Below, piece after piece: positions 32,041-43,580 of a stretch of DNA of 64,000 nucleotides (position 1 is the stretch's first letter; the number at the start of each line of letters is the position of its first letter). The stretch comes from Petaurus breviceps papuanus (Eukaryota > Chordata > Mammalia > Diprotodontia > Petauridae): positions 51,656,406 through 51,720,405 of the forward strand of contig JAMXIF010000003.1 in NCBI GenBank assembly GCA_028583685.1, in the 5' to 3' direction. A model generated the notes under the pieces. The model worked only from the letters and a program-made list of their open reading frames with translations. It was not told where the DNA came from and searched no databases. A program made the position numbers and the translations under genes.

Positions 32041-33049
32041 GAAGAAAATGTTTGCGACATTCACTGTGAGTGTTTCAGGCCAGGTGCACACTGATCCCAA
32101 GTGCAGGGCTAAGATTTGGAGAGATTGAATCAATGAGGCAAGTAATTAAAAACAAAACAAAACTCTTTTACTAAATACAAAACCAAACCAAAACCAAACC
32201 AAACCAAATGCTCAGCAAGGATATACTTTGATAGCTTCAGCACTCCAAGATCCCCATCCAAGAAGATGGGTCTAGATTGATGACAACTAGAACCTATTCT
32301 CATGGAAGTAAAAAGTCCATCAATTCTGAAAAGTGTCATCTTTTTTATCAACACTGCTGTCCATATACAGGATTCACCAACAATCAGACCTTAGTGTATT
32401 TAGTCCCCATTCTGGGTCTCCATGACTCAGGACTTGTTGCATGCTCATTAACATCCCCATGGAGCCTCAGGACAAGGCCAAAGCAAAAGGAATAGGCCTA
32501 AAATGGTGGATGATCAGATAAGAAATTACTATGGGTTGAATAGAAGGATAGGTAGGCAGCAGAAAATTCAGACCTACATGCCATGATTCTGGAGTGAATG
32601 AAATCAGTCTGATTTCATTACTTTTTCTAGAGGATTTCAGCCATCTGTGAACAAGAGAAGAGGAATCAAATAATTAGAGCTATAAGCATCACTGATGATT
32701 TTCAAGTTGGCAATGTTTGGAAGGCTATGTGAGACAATTTATATTAGGCAGTAACTAGAAAAAAACATTAAAGTGTAGGCCACAGCATCAAGGAGTCATA
32801 TGATCTCCAAATTTTGGATTCGGAAGGAAACTATGCAGGTGACTTCCAAATGCTGACATATCCTTGTGTCCATACCCAGTCCCCAGCTTTCTCTTGAGTT
32901 TTAGTCTCACAACTCCTATTGCTTGTCAGGCATTTTTACCCAAGTGTCTGAGGCAGCTCGAACTCAAGCTCAAAGCTCAGAACAGACAGTCTCCAAACCC
33001 AACCCTCCTCCTAATTTCCCTATTTCTGTTGAGGGCTACACTATTCTTC
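32041..33049. other. No gene; (CCAAA)n run
   Basis: A (CCAAA)n-like array lies at 32,176-32,208. Frames of 60-95 codons on both strands without recognisable similarity. The segment 32,130-32,520 has an LTR-like texture but no ends. Confidence 0.35.
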
Positions 33050-33925
33050 TAGTCATTCACTCCTACTTAGTTCCAAACCACTCAACTATAAAGTCTTGTC
33101 AATCCCAGCTTCTCAACATTTCTTTTACCTATTCCCTTCTTTCTACTCAGACCACAGTTAACCTAATTCAGTTTCTCATCCTTCACTTAACGATTACAGT
33201 AGACTCCTAACTCGTTTCCCTGCATCTAATCTCTTCTCGCTCTGATCCATATTCCAAATTGCTGTCTGAATACTATTTCTAAAGTGCAGATCTGATGACA
33301 TCAACTCCTACCCCACCCCACTCAATACTTTCTGTGGCTTCGCTTTACCTTAGGACAAAATACAAAATTTTCTGTTCAACATTTAAAGCACTTTACAATC
33401 TGACTCTGTTATACCTTACTCTCCATCATGCACTCTATATTCCAGTCAAAGTGAACTCTTTGCTCCTACTCTTACATGATTTCTCATCTCTGTTCCTTGG
33501 CATGAGTTTATTTTTATATCTGGAATGTCTTCCCTCCTCACTTCTAGATTGCAAGATCCTTGAGGGCAGGGACCATTTTTTGCCTCTTTCTGTATCCCTG
33601 CCACATAATGTGCTCTTAATAAATGGTTATTGATTGATTGGGACCCTCAAAATTCCTTTAATGCTCAGCTCAAGTGTAACTTTTTTCAATATACTTTCGT
33701 AATTTCCCCAGTGGCTACTGTCCCTTCTCTCCAAATCTCTGTGCATTTATTTGATTATAACATATAATAAATAACTACCAAGTACATATACTGAATATAC
33801 TTATCTCAGATAATGCTGTATTTCCTCTAAAACAATACAGGAAAGAATTATCTTAGTTTTATACCCCCAGAGCCTAGCATAGCATCGGACATTCAGAAAT
33901 TATTTAGTAAATGGTTATGGACTGA
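33050..33925 (+). repeat. L2 LINE 3' region with a nested L2 tail
   Basis: CATTTCTTTTACCTATTCCC, TCTGAATACTATTTCTAAAG, TCTGATGACATCAACTCCTA and ACTTTACAATCTGACTCTG follow the L2 order. At 33,546-33,645 a separate L2 tail (CAAGATCCTTGAGGGCAGGG...TAATAAATGGTTATTG) interrupts, after which AATGCTCAGCTCAAGTGTAA resumes. Confidence 0.75.
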
Positions 33926-34079
33926 ATGAACTCAGTGGTCAGAGAGACACCCTTTATCTCCGCCTTATAAATTGGAAGAGTTGTAGAAGGCATGGCATTG
34001 CAAAGGCTGAAAAATTACAGTATCTAGGAGAGTTTATTGAGAATGGAATAGGGGAAGGGTACAGTACAATGGTCTAAGC

Positions 34080-34275
34080 CAACGGTGTCAAAATAAAATA
34101 GAAATGGATTCCTGTGGGTGGCATATTGACTTAGAAAACCACAAATTAATGGTATCTATGTTGTATTGCATTTTAACTTATTTTGTTCAACATTTCCTAA
34201 TTACATTTTAGTCTAGTGTAGGCCCCCATCAGTTTTGTGGACTGAAGCCTATGCGCCCTGAGTTTGATGGCTCTG
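34080..34275. mobile_element. hAT-type MITE (caaactcaaat family), copy 2
   Basis: CAACGGTGTCAAAATAAAAT and GAGTTTGATGGCTCTG form the ends; interior ATTGACTTAGAAAACCACAA, CTATGTTGTATTGCATTTTA. Flanks gtctaagc and gtttaggg share 5 of 8 bases. Confidence 0.8.
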
Positions 34276-35655
34276 GTTTAGGGAATTAGTGGAGCAATTT
34301 GGAGTGATATGAGGAAGGGGTAGGGATCCTTGCTAAGGTCTTGCCCAGCTACTATGATTCTATGAAGTATCTATAGCATACATCAGCCTCATTCCTAGTG
34401 GCTCATTAGAGTTCTACTGTTGATGTAGTGTATCTAGAGGCTGATAATTTTGCCTGTCTACTTCCAACATGTGATATCAAACTCCTTGAGTGTCCCATCT
34501 GTAACAGTAAGGGTAATAGATGTTTTTCCTTCAAAAGACAATGTTTAATGATTAATTATTAATTAATAAAAATAAATAAAAATAAAAATATTAATGATGT
34601 ATTTGTGCTTCCTGACATAAACTATATAGATAATTTTTTTTATCATATATACATCATGACTACTCTATCTAAACAAACCATAGAGCAGATAAGTAGCATT
34701 CTAATTTAATAATATGGGGGCTAAATGGGAGAAAACAAGTTCAGAAGTGATCAGTGGTTTGCTAAAGGAGTCAATTGATGGGCAATGGATGTTTCCCCTC
34801 ATGCTTGGTAAGCCATTTGGTTCAGGTTATTCTTGTTTCATTATCAAAATGGGCTAGTTGAGTCAATTATTAACTAGGATCCTTCTGTGTAGGATAGGGG
34901 AGATTCTGCAAGAAGGAGAGGTCACATTCATTAGAGATGTTTCTGTCTGTATAGCTTTCAGTCACTGTTCACCTAAAAGGGATTGGCTCAAGTTTGATGA
35001 AAAGGCTTGATTTCTCTGATCACCTTCACTGAAGTGAGCCTTGGATACAAAATGATGAAAACAATGGTTTTGGGGGCTTTGACTTCAGTACCAATAGTAG
35101 GCAGCCTAACAGTCAAGCCACTGGATTATGTATGAAGGGTTACAGAAGTTTTAAGCATTTTGTAATTGAAATTTGGAATCAATATTTGGAATCAAGAAGG
35201 AGGTCCAAGCCTGCCCAAGGGACAAACTTTCAATGGGCCTTTGGTGGATTTCTTTTCAAAGGCCCATAATTCTGTAATCTCAAATCATATTAAACACAGA
35301 TAGGCTCCTTTGAATTCACCCTGCATATTTCCATTGGGTTGGAGCCAATTACCCTATTTTATATAATTATAACTTTAAATAGTGTGAATTCAACTACATG
35401 TTACTACTTCATAAGATTCATTACTCTCATTCATTGGGACCTAGCTGTAAAGTCATTTCTATTTAACTAATCTGGTTTCACATTCCTGTTATAACCCAAT
35501 GAAGAACAACTAACTGGACATATGATAAATATTCATCTCATATTAAGGCTCTCCTGGACTGAAATTTCGTGTGTTCCTCGTGGATTGCTTACTCAATAAA
35601 GACAAAACAAAAAAACCAATGAAACAAAACAAAAGATGCTTATGTAGGAGGTTGT
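34276..35655. other. Mostly single-copy DNA, no gene seen
   Basis: Includes an A/T-rich run AATAAAAATAAATAAAAATA near 34,565. No repeat, RNA or exon recognised in 1.4 kb. Confidence 0.4.
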
Positions 35656-36150
35656 CATAATAGGAGTGATCAAGGCCTAGAGCTCTGGGAGGTCTTTGCC
35701 CAACTTACTGTGGTAATTACCAAGATTTCTGCTCATGTTTCAGGAAGGAGACTCAATTCCTCAGTATACATATGTCAGTCATCCTTCGCCCTAGGATGTG
35801 GTTTAGATAGGAACTCTGGAAGTCCGCCATTCCCACCCCTTAGATTTCCTGTCTTCTCGGTTAATCCCTTCCTTGCTAAGTACTTCACAACCTGACCCCC
35901 AACCAACACAGAGTAAGCACTTAATAAATGTTTGTCAACTGTTTGATTGATTTCCAACCTTTCTCCACACTTTACTTTTATGTGCCTTATAATCCAATCA
36001 AACTGACTGTATGCTCTCTTAAGAAGGCCAGTATGTATGGAACCAGTATGTCCCTCATCCACAACACTTCATATCTAATCTCCAGGCCTTTGCACGATAC
36101 TGACATAAGATAAGCACTGAGTAACATATGCTTGTTCACTGGGTGATTGA
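35656..36150 (+). repeat. L2 LINE 3' region with nested short L2 tails
   Basis: TCCACACTTTACTTTTATGT, CCAATCAAACTGACTGTATG and ATCTCCAGGCCTTTGCAC follow L2 order. They are interrupted by tail-only fragments at 35,905-35,943 (GTAAGCACTTAATAAATGTT) and 36,098-36,150. Confidence 0.65.
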
Positions 36151-36299
36151 AAATAGGACTGTATAGATGCATATCCATCTCATAGCTGTCCTCATGAGCT
36201 AAGTCATAGAATCATGTGTGGGGACCACGTAATGCAATAATCTGATTTCTATGTTTCTCAAACTTTTAGATACATTTCCTTCTGTATATTCTACTCTGT

Positions 36300-36562
36300 T
36301 CCACTGATTGATCTATTTTTTAACCAGTTACAAGTAGCTTTTAATAATTATTACTTTGGAGTCTTTTGAGATCTGCCATTGCTAGGCCCCCTTTCTCCCA
36401 CTGCTTTTCATTATTTCTTTTGAGATCCTTGACCTTTTTCCCTCTCCACATGAATTTTGTTATTACTTTTTTTCTAGTTCTACAAAGTAATTCTTTGAGA
36501 CAGGTATTTTGGAAACTACCATTCAAGAAATTTGTTTTGCCTGGGACTATGCATTGTTTCAA
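36300..36562 (-). repeat. L1 ORF2 fragment
   Basis: Minus-strand frame with RKKVITKFMWRGKK and WEKGGLAMADLK, the L1 ORF2 'F-WKGKK...GGL-LP-LK' block. Confidence 0.7.
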
Positions 36563-36745
36563 GAAGTGGGGGCGGGGGTGGAGATGGGGATGGGAGGGAT
36601 GGAAAATAGATTTCTGTTAAGTTTTTTTTAATAGAGAGGTAGGAGGATGCTACAAATGTGAAATACTGCACACACTTTCAGATGAGATCATTGTATCATT
36701 GGTTTTAATTGACTGTTCACTTTGTTACCAGAGACTTCTCACAAA

Positions 36746-36878
36746 GCAAGTTGTTGTCCAGTCTCGTCTGACTCTTCATAACCCTACTAAACATGGGGTT
36801 TTCATGGCAAAGATACTGGAGAGGTTTGCCATTTTCTTTTCCAGCTCATTTTACATAGGAAGAACTGAGGCACAAATA
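36746..36878 (-). repeat. RTE-tailed SINE, 3' part
   Basis: CAGTCTCGTCTGACTCTTCA, ATGGGGTTTTCATGGCAAAG, CCAGCTCATTTTACATAGG. The SINE head is missing. Confidence 0.8.
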
Positions 36879-36879
36879 A

Positions 36880-37186
36880 AAAAATCTAGAAAAATGCTGC
36901 TGAATATTCAGTTCATTCACAATTATGTAGATGTGGATAATCTCTCACCTTGTACACAACTACATTCTCATTCTGTGTGATTCTTTTCCATGACCTCTCA
37001 CACATCCTCCATTTGGCATCTACCTGATGCTTTGGAGGTGTTCCTCTAGGCCTACTAACATTTAACATTCAGCTTTTATATTTAGCTCTCCTTTTCTGAT
37101 CATTTATTGCTTTGATGACCTCTTTTTCTGCTACTTCTTGAAGGAAAATAATTGTTGACAATATATTACAGTATACTCATGTCCAC
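36880..37186. other. Unassigned
   Basis: No confident repeat or gene; possibly an old LINE (minus-strand Lys/Arg-rich relic), not supportable. Confidence 0.3.
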
Positions 37187-37203
37187 TGTATGTCCTTCTA
37201 TTT

Positions 37204-37358
37204 TTTTTTTTTTTAGCAATTGGGGTTAAGTAACTTGCTCAAGGTTACACGGCCAAGTGTTTCTGGGTGTGGTGCTGAGTATCTGAGCCCAGATTTGATC
37301 CCCAGGTCATCCCAACACTGGAGCCGGTGCTCTTACTCGCTGTGCTACCTGGCCACCC
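37204..37358 (-). mobile_element. WSINE1-related SINE, variant subfamily, perfect TSD
   Basis: Same variant as at 8430-8590: CCAACACTGGAGCCGGTGCT, TTTCTGGGTGTGGTGCTGAG, TACCTGGCCACC. Flanked by ctgtatgtccttctatt at 37187-37203 and 37359-37375. Confidence 0.95.
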
Positions 37359-37375
37359 CTGTATGTCCTTCTATT

Positions 37376-39160
37376 GCTTTCAGAATCATTTGAAATTCTG
37401 AGTTCTTGGATACAGAGATAGAGAACATCATAAAGGAAAATGCTGATGGTTAAAATGTGTTGTTTTTTTCTCATGGAACACTTTGGGATCACTGAAAATA
37501 CTGCAGTTTCCCAAATGCAACCTAGTCTCCTCATTTCTTTCTCCTATTTAACTCTGTGTCCTACTTATTGCCAATTGGTACTGTCGATCTTTGAGATATG
37601 CACAAGTAGACTAATTCAGTAAGATTGCCATCCAATCACATTATCATAGACTGGAAAATGGGCATTTAGTTTTTTTCTGTGTAGATTCTTAGGCTTAATT
37701 TATTCCAAATGGCCATGGATCTCATTAGGTAGACCCCAAAGTATTCTTGGGCTTGACTGGACTTTGCAATTAACAAAATATCTGGCACTAGGACACACCT
37801 TCTCACCTTTGGGTCCTCCAAAAGGAACCCAGGGTTCAAGGGATTGTGTTGCTTATCATCCACTAAAAATCTGAGCTCATAAGCCTTCACCAATGTATGT
37901 ACTGACTAGCTAGCAAGAAGATACATTAGTTTGATAAAAAGACTCTTACCCAAATAGTGTAGCAAACAAAATGGCAATAAAAATATTCTTCTCATGCACA
38001 TATATGGACACATTCCCACAAGTTACTGCCCTGCTGTTGGGGAGGATGCACAGGTACACATGTGACCAGGGAACCATGTAGGGAAGACACTTACATAGGA
38101 AGAATGTGTCACCAAGTAAAATGCTCAGAAAGACAAACACCAAGAATCAGTCTGACTAGGGCACACAACGTGTAGCCAGGTGTTAAGACATATCTCTGAT
38201 GCTATAGGGATGCTGATGTCATCATGCTTCTTTATACCACACTCTTTTGGGCCTCACATCCCTGCTGTCTGCATGGCATTGTGTTGTCTTAGTCCTGGGA
38301 ACATTTGTCTCTGTTAGATATTGAAATTTTGTAGGGCATCACTTGGTCTCCGTTGAGAGTTGTTCAAGTCTTCACTTTCAGCCTCTGGTCTTTACCTCAG
38401 CAGGGTCATTTACTAATTGTCCCAATTCTCATCTGCTAAGTTGCATTGACTGGAACACTTCTCCCTGATAGAGGTGATTTGGAAACTCATTTAATCATAA
38501 TCAGAGGTTATAAAGTCAGACTATTGGCTAGAGTCAGTCAAACAAAAGAAAGACAAAGTGATTCCCAAGTTTAAATACAAATCTATTATTTGGACTAATT
38601 GTGTCTGATACTGAATTGAAGACTGTTATCTCAGGCAACTATCTAACTTAGGGCGAGAAATGCCTTATAAGTTCTATTTATCCTCTCATGGAAATCCTGT
38701 CCTCACAAAATTGGATTGAAAAGACCCGTTGGAGTTTTGTTGAAACTGTGGCTATGAAACCCACATCCTAAGATAAGTGGATTGATGTATTAATGATTGT
38801 GCAAGAACAAAACTGAGCAAAGGGGCAAAGTCATTGTCTCCCACTCTCTTTACCTTTATTCATTCCTTTATTATTTTTAACGATAAAAATCAGAATGCCA
38901 TGACATTTATGCTATATAATTGATAGTACAAAACTTTACCATCTCTTTAGAAATTTCATGCAAAAAATCTGGATGATTTCATCCTCTGTGTGGAATATCT
39001 CCCTCTTCTCTTTGGATTTTGTGTAGGACATCTGTTAGGTCACTGGTATACACCTTTTGTAAAGCTATTTTGTGCCTTGCTTGATATTGGAAATAAGTAT
39101 TTTTTAAAAAGTTGTTTCTATGTTTATATCTACCAAGAAATGTTAATATGAATATTATTA
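37376..39160. other. 1.8 kb without recognised gene or repeat
   Basis: Short frames on both strands. The region 37,930-38,480 has ERV-LTR-like texture but neither ends nor TSD; left unassigned. Confidence 0.35.
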
Positions 39161-39486
39161 GTATGCAGACATAGTGGTGCACACCAGTAATCCTTGCTAC
39201 CAAGGAATTTGAAACCAGTGGATCACTTGATCTTGGGACTTCTGAGTTGCAGGGGGCTAAGCCAATAAGATATCTGCCCTATGTCTAGCATCAGTATGGT
39301 GAGCCCAGGGCAGGAAGGAAGAAAAGGATCAGGATGCCTAATGAAGACTCAACCTGGGTTCATGGTAAAGCTGGTCAAAGCTCTCATGCTAATTTGGATT
39401 GAGATTAAGATAGAGAGTGACTTCATGTAGGTATAAAAGCTGATACTGTAAGCAATCTGGGACAGCAAGGAATAGTTTACCTGTCA
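39161..39486 (+). pseudogene. RN7SL pseudogene: 7SL (SRP) RNA pseudogene, essentially full length
   Basis: Aligns by eye to mammalian 7SL RNA from its first nucleotide region to its 3' part in one orientation. GTGGTGCACACCAGTAATCC matches the 5' domain (GTGGCGCGTGCCTGTAGTCC). GTGGATCACTTGATC and GACTTCTGAGTTGCAGGGGG follow. GCATCAGTATGGTGA matches GGCATCAATATGGTGA. GGATGCCTAATGAAG matches the AGGTTGCCTAAGGAG loop. CTGGTCAAAGCTCTCATGCT matches GCAGGTCAAAACTCCCGTGCT. The 3' end ATCTGGGACAGCAAGGA matches GCCTGGGCAACATAGCGA. Many substitutions, so a processed, non-functional copy. There is no A-tail at its 3' end: it runs directly into an L1 fragment. Confidence 0.85.
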
Positions 39487-40889
39487 GATTTATGGAGAAG
39501 GGAAGATTTTATGGTCAAGAGTTAGAGAGCATTATGAAATGCAAAATAGAAAATTTTGATAACATTAAATTGAAAAGTTTCTGTACAAACAAAGCCAATG
39601 TAACCAAGGTTAAGAGGGAAGTGGAGAATTGGGAAAGAATTTTATTACCAGTGTCTCTAATAAAGACCTCATTTAGGGCCGGCTAGGTGGTGCAGTGAGT
39701 AAGAGCACTGGCCTTGGAGTTGGGATACCCGGGATTGGTTCGGGCCTCAGATACTTAACACTCACACAAAAAAACTGGCCATGTAACCTTGAGCAAGTTA
39801 CTTAAGCCCAATTGCTTAAAAAAAAAAGAAGACCTAATTTCTAAAACATACAGAGAACTGAGTCAAATCTACAAGAATATAAGTTATTCCCCAGTTGATA
39901 AATGGTCAAAGGATATGAACAGGCAGTTTTCAGAGGAAGAAATTAAAGATGATATAATCATATGAAAAAATGCTCTAAATCACTATTGATTAGAGAAATG
40001 CAAATCAAAACAATTCTGAAGTACCACATCTCACTGGTCAGATTGGCTAAGATGACAAAATGGGCAAATGATAAATGCTGGAGAGGATGTGGAAAAATTG
40101 AACACTAATGCATTGTTGGTGGAATTGTGAACTGAGTGAACCATTCTGGAGAGCAATCTGGAACTATGCCCAAAGGGCTATAAATAAGTGCATATTCTTT
40201 GATCCAGCAATACCATTTCTAGGGCTGTATTCCAAAGAGATTACAGAAATGGGGAAAGGAACTGTATGTACAAAAATATTTATAGCCTTTCTTTTTGTGG
40301 TGTCAAAGAAATGGAAATCAAGGGGATGCCCATTAATTGGGGAATGGCTAAACAAGTTGTGGTATATGAATGTAATGGAATACTATTGTGCTATAGGAAA
40401 TGAGGAGCAGATGGACTTTATAATAACCTGGAGAGACTTATATATACTGATGCTGAGTGAGGAGAGCAGAACCAGGAGAACTTTGTACACAATTACAGAC
40501 ACATCATATGTGTGACGACTAACTTTGATAGACTGTGCTTCTCTCAACAATGCAAGATTTTAAAACAACTCCAAAAGGCTCATGATGGAAAGGGATATTC
40601 ACATACAGAGAAAGAACTACAGAGTCTGAATGCAGATTGAAGCAAACTACTTCCTCTCACTTTTTTTTGTTTTGTTTTGTTTCTTCTTTCTCATGGTTCA
40701 CTCCATTATTTATAATTTTTCTTTACAACTTGACTAATGTTTAATGAGAAGGTATTTGATTGCATGCCGCCATGGCAGGGGGTGGGGAGGAGAGAGGATG
40801 AGAGGGAGAGGGAGAAATTTTGAAATTCAAGGGGTTGTGAAACTGAATGTTGTAAACTAAAAGTAAATAAATAAATTTAAAAAAAAGAT
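39487..40889 (+). repeat. L1 3' end (ORF2 C-terminus and 3'UTR)
   Basis: Starts at TTATGGAGAAGGGAAGATTT. Encodes IENFDNIKLKSFCTNKANVT, then (after the SINE) the HCWWNCELSEPFW, FDPAIPFLGLYSKE, CPLIGEWLNKLWYMNVMEYY and ITWRDLYILMLSEESRTRRT blocks characteristic of the L1 ORF2 C-terminus. The 3'UTR ends AAATAAATAAATTTAAAAA. A frame of 135 codons is still open, so it is fairly young among the LINEs here. 5'-truncated, abutting a 7SL pseudogene in the same orientation. Confidence 0.95.
39676..39828 (+). mobile_element. WSINE1-related SINE, variant subfamily, inside L1
   Basis: GGGCCGGCTAGGTGGTGCAG, GGAGTTGGGATACCCGGGAT, CTCAGATACTTAACACTCAC, GAGCAAGTTACTTAAGCCCA and an A-tail. TSD agacctcattt / agacctaattt. 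Belongs with 8430-8590 and 37204-37358. Confidence 0.9.
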
Positions 40890-40929
40890 AGTGAGTGACT
40901 GCTCAAATTCAGCCTGGTTGAGATAAAGA

Positions 40930-41127
40930 GTTGTTGTCAGTGGTTTCAGTTGCATCTCACTCTTTGTGACCCCTTTTGGGGTTTTCTTGGCAAAGATACT
41001 GGAGTAGTTTTTTTTTTTATCATTTCCTTCTCCAGGACTTACCCAGGGTCACACAACTAGCAAGTGTCTGTGACCAGATTTGAATTCAGGTCTTCCTGAC
41101 TCCACTGTTCCACTTTGCTGCCCTCCA
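40930..41127 (-). mobile_element. RTE-tailed SINE
   Basis: GTTGCATCTCACTCTTTGTG, TTTGGGGTTTTCTTGGCAAA, GACTTACCCAGGGTCACACA, with a small deletion and an expanded T-run inside. Confidence 0.85.
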
Positions 41128-41434
41128 AACACAAATTAATAGTAAAATAATAGTAATGAATTCCAAAGCTATATTTTGCTCTATCAGATCAAATACTTTT
41201 TTTTTGATAATCAATAAATGCAATAGTTCTTGTCTGTATATTTTTAATTAAATGACTGTGAAGATGTGGTTTGTTGTAGAAAACCATTACTAAAAGCTTA
41301 CTTTCTTTCTTTTTCATGTTAAGAATATCCTCCAAACGTGCATAGACAGTTATCATAAAAATTTTATAGAGTATAAAAATTAATTTATGGGTCTGCAGTT
41401 TAATTGCTTGGTCTCTTCTCTTTCATCTTAAAAA

Positions 41435-41523
41435 ATATTTCTTTTTTTGCTTTTTTTGGAGTGGGGAGGGCAGGGCAAGGCAATTGGGATTAAGTGACTT
41501 GCCCAAGGTCACACAGCTAGTAA
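41435..41523 (-). mobile_element. WSINE1-like SINE, 5'-truncated, with TSD
   Basis: Only the 3' ~90 bp (GCAATTGGGATTAAGTGACT, TGCCCAAGGTCACACAGCTA). Flanked by tttcatctt at 41421-41429 and 41524-41532, so the truncation happened at insertion. Confidence 0.85.
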
Positions 41524-42394
41524 ATTTCATCTTTTTTTTTATGTTCTTTTGTTAAAAATCCCTCTCTAAGATTTCTTAAAAATAATTCTATTTGGGTCTT
41601 CAAAAGCTTATTGTTACTCCACCATAGATTTCTTCTGTGTTACCTTCCATTATCATTCCTATTGCTCTTCTAAACTTCAGTTAGATATTTTTATTATCTT
41701 AATATTACTTTGTCTTGTGTTTCATCTTCCAGGTGATTTTGCATGACAGAGAAAAGAAACAAAATAAATTGAGTAGTTCTACCTTCTCTCAATAGTTCAT
41801 TATCATCCTATCTTCTGGAGTAGCAATTTAATTTCTTCTTTTATCTTTCTTTTTTTCTCCCCAGTATAACAAAAAAAAAGCATTTTGGGAAGTGTCTTAG
41901 TCATTACCAGTTCAATTTGAGTTTTCATTCTCCTGGTATTATTTCTATAGGACCATGTCATGCTTTATATTCATCCTCTATTACTTCCCTTCTCTCTTCA
42001 ATACATGTTTTTTAAAAATCTACATTGATCATTGAGACATTGATCTGGTTCTACATCAGTTTTCTTAGTTTCCTTTTTTATTCCTCCTAAGAATTGTTTC
42101 TGTTTGTATTCTCATAACTTCGTTATTGAGAGTTTGCTATTCTATGGGGCTCACCTCTTCTGTAGAATTTTATACCACAGGACCCCAACTGTTCTTTGTC
42201 TCGGCCCTTTGAAATATGCTTCACTCAAATCAAGGGTACAGATCAAAGTGTTCCTTATTTTCTCATTTCTTCTCTATTTCAAATTCTAAGATGTAGCAGT
42301 GACTTCCTCCCAAAGTCCTCCAAAGTTACTTCAGCAACAAGATTCTCCTTGTTGGTCAGAATCAGGTCCAGAATAGCCGTTCAAAACTCCATCC

Positions 42395-43440
42395 CCTCCC
42401 CACTCCCAACTAGATGGCAGAATAAATGCAGGGACTCCCCTGCGCTCTCCCCTAAACCCTTCCAAATACCTTTAAAAATGAGTCTAAACAAACTCTAGAG
42501 CCCCAGAACCCATAAAAAGACAGAGTGAAACAAGTTTCCAGCCCAAGACAACTTGAAATGTTGACAGGCAAGGTCTGTTGCAGCAGAGTGAGAGAAGAGG
42601 ACAGTCCAGCACAGGCCTGCACCAGCAAGCCCAGAGTAGACCCTGGGACAACTGAATCACTGGCAGCAGAGGCAGCTTTTGGACCACTTGGCCAGACACC
42701 AAAGACAACTTAGAAGGTCATCAGGAAAGGTCTTTCCCACCTGGGTAAGAGTGGAGCACAGCTCAGTGCAGGCCCGGCACCAGCAAACCCAGAGTAGACC
42801 TTGGGAGTGACTGAATTAGCAGCAACAGTGACTGCTTCTGGAGCTCTCAATCCTCAGACAGTAATGGAATTGAACAACTAGAGATTATAGGGAGGGGTCT
42901 TTTTGCTAGCACTGAGGCAGGACTCTGTTGCTTTGCCCATACTTGGATCTGGGTTGCAGTCCTGGGTGACAGTGCCAGGGTGAGGAAGAGCACTGGCATA
43001 GCAGAGCTCGTGGCCACAGTAGGAAGCTGGGGGAGGGTGGGGCTCCTCACAGTTCCAGGGCAGAAAAGAGGCTTCCAGTCACTCACAGACCAGAGTGCAG
43101 GTCAGGTCAGGAGAGTAGTAAACACCTCTCCTTAGATCATAGTACCTTGGAAGAACTAAAAACTTAAAAAAAAAAATGAAAAAAAAAATTGGGTTGGCTA
43201 GGTGGCGCAGTGAATAGAGTACCGGCCCTGGAGTCAGGAGGACCTGAGTTCAAATCTGGCCTCAGACACTTGACACACTTACTAGCCTGTGTGACATTGG
43301 GCAAGTCACTTAACCCCAATTGCCCTCCAAAAAAAAGCAAAAAAAAATGAAAGAACTGAAAAACTTACAGGACCCTAGAAGTCTCTCAAAACTCTATACC
43401 CCATTTTTCTTTCACTTTTTGAAGAAAATTAGTGTTAAAC
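42395..43440 (+). mobile_element. Orphan L1/HAL1 5'UTR
   Basis: GATGGCAGAATAAATGCAGG, CCAAATACCTTTAAAAATGA, AGTGAAACAAGTTTCCAGCC, GCAGGACTCTGTTGCTTTGC and GAGGCTTCCAGTCACTCACA match, in order, the 5'UTR of the HAL1-like element at 3.6-4.45 kb (reverse strand there). No ORF1, ORF2 or 3'UTR follows, unlike a normal 5'-truncated LINE. Confidence 0.8.
43166..43349 (+). mobile_element. WSINE1-like SINE with TSD
   Basis: TTGGCTAGGTGGCGCAGTGA, GAGTCAGGAGGACCTGAGTT, GTGTGACATTGGGCAAGTCA. TSD aagaactaaaaactta / aagaactgaaaaactta. Inserted in the 5'UTR fragment. Confidence 0.9.
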
Positions 43441-43484
43441 CAAGAACTTCTTAATGGCTCTGCTTTTGTGTGTACATATTAAAT

Positions 43485-43580
43485 AGAGGGAGGGGAGAGA
43501 GACAGAGACAGAGACAGAGAGAGACAGAGAGAGAGAGAGAGAGACAGAAAGAGAAAGAGAGAAAGAGACAGAGAGAGAGC
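43485..43580. repeat. (GAGA/GACA)n simple repeat
   Basis: Purine-only degenerate array at the right end of the insertion. Confidence 0.9.
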
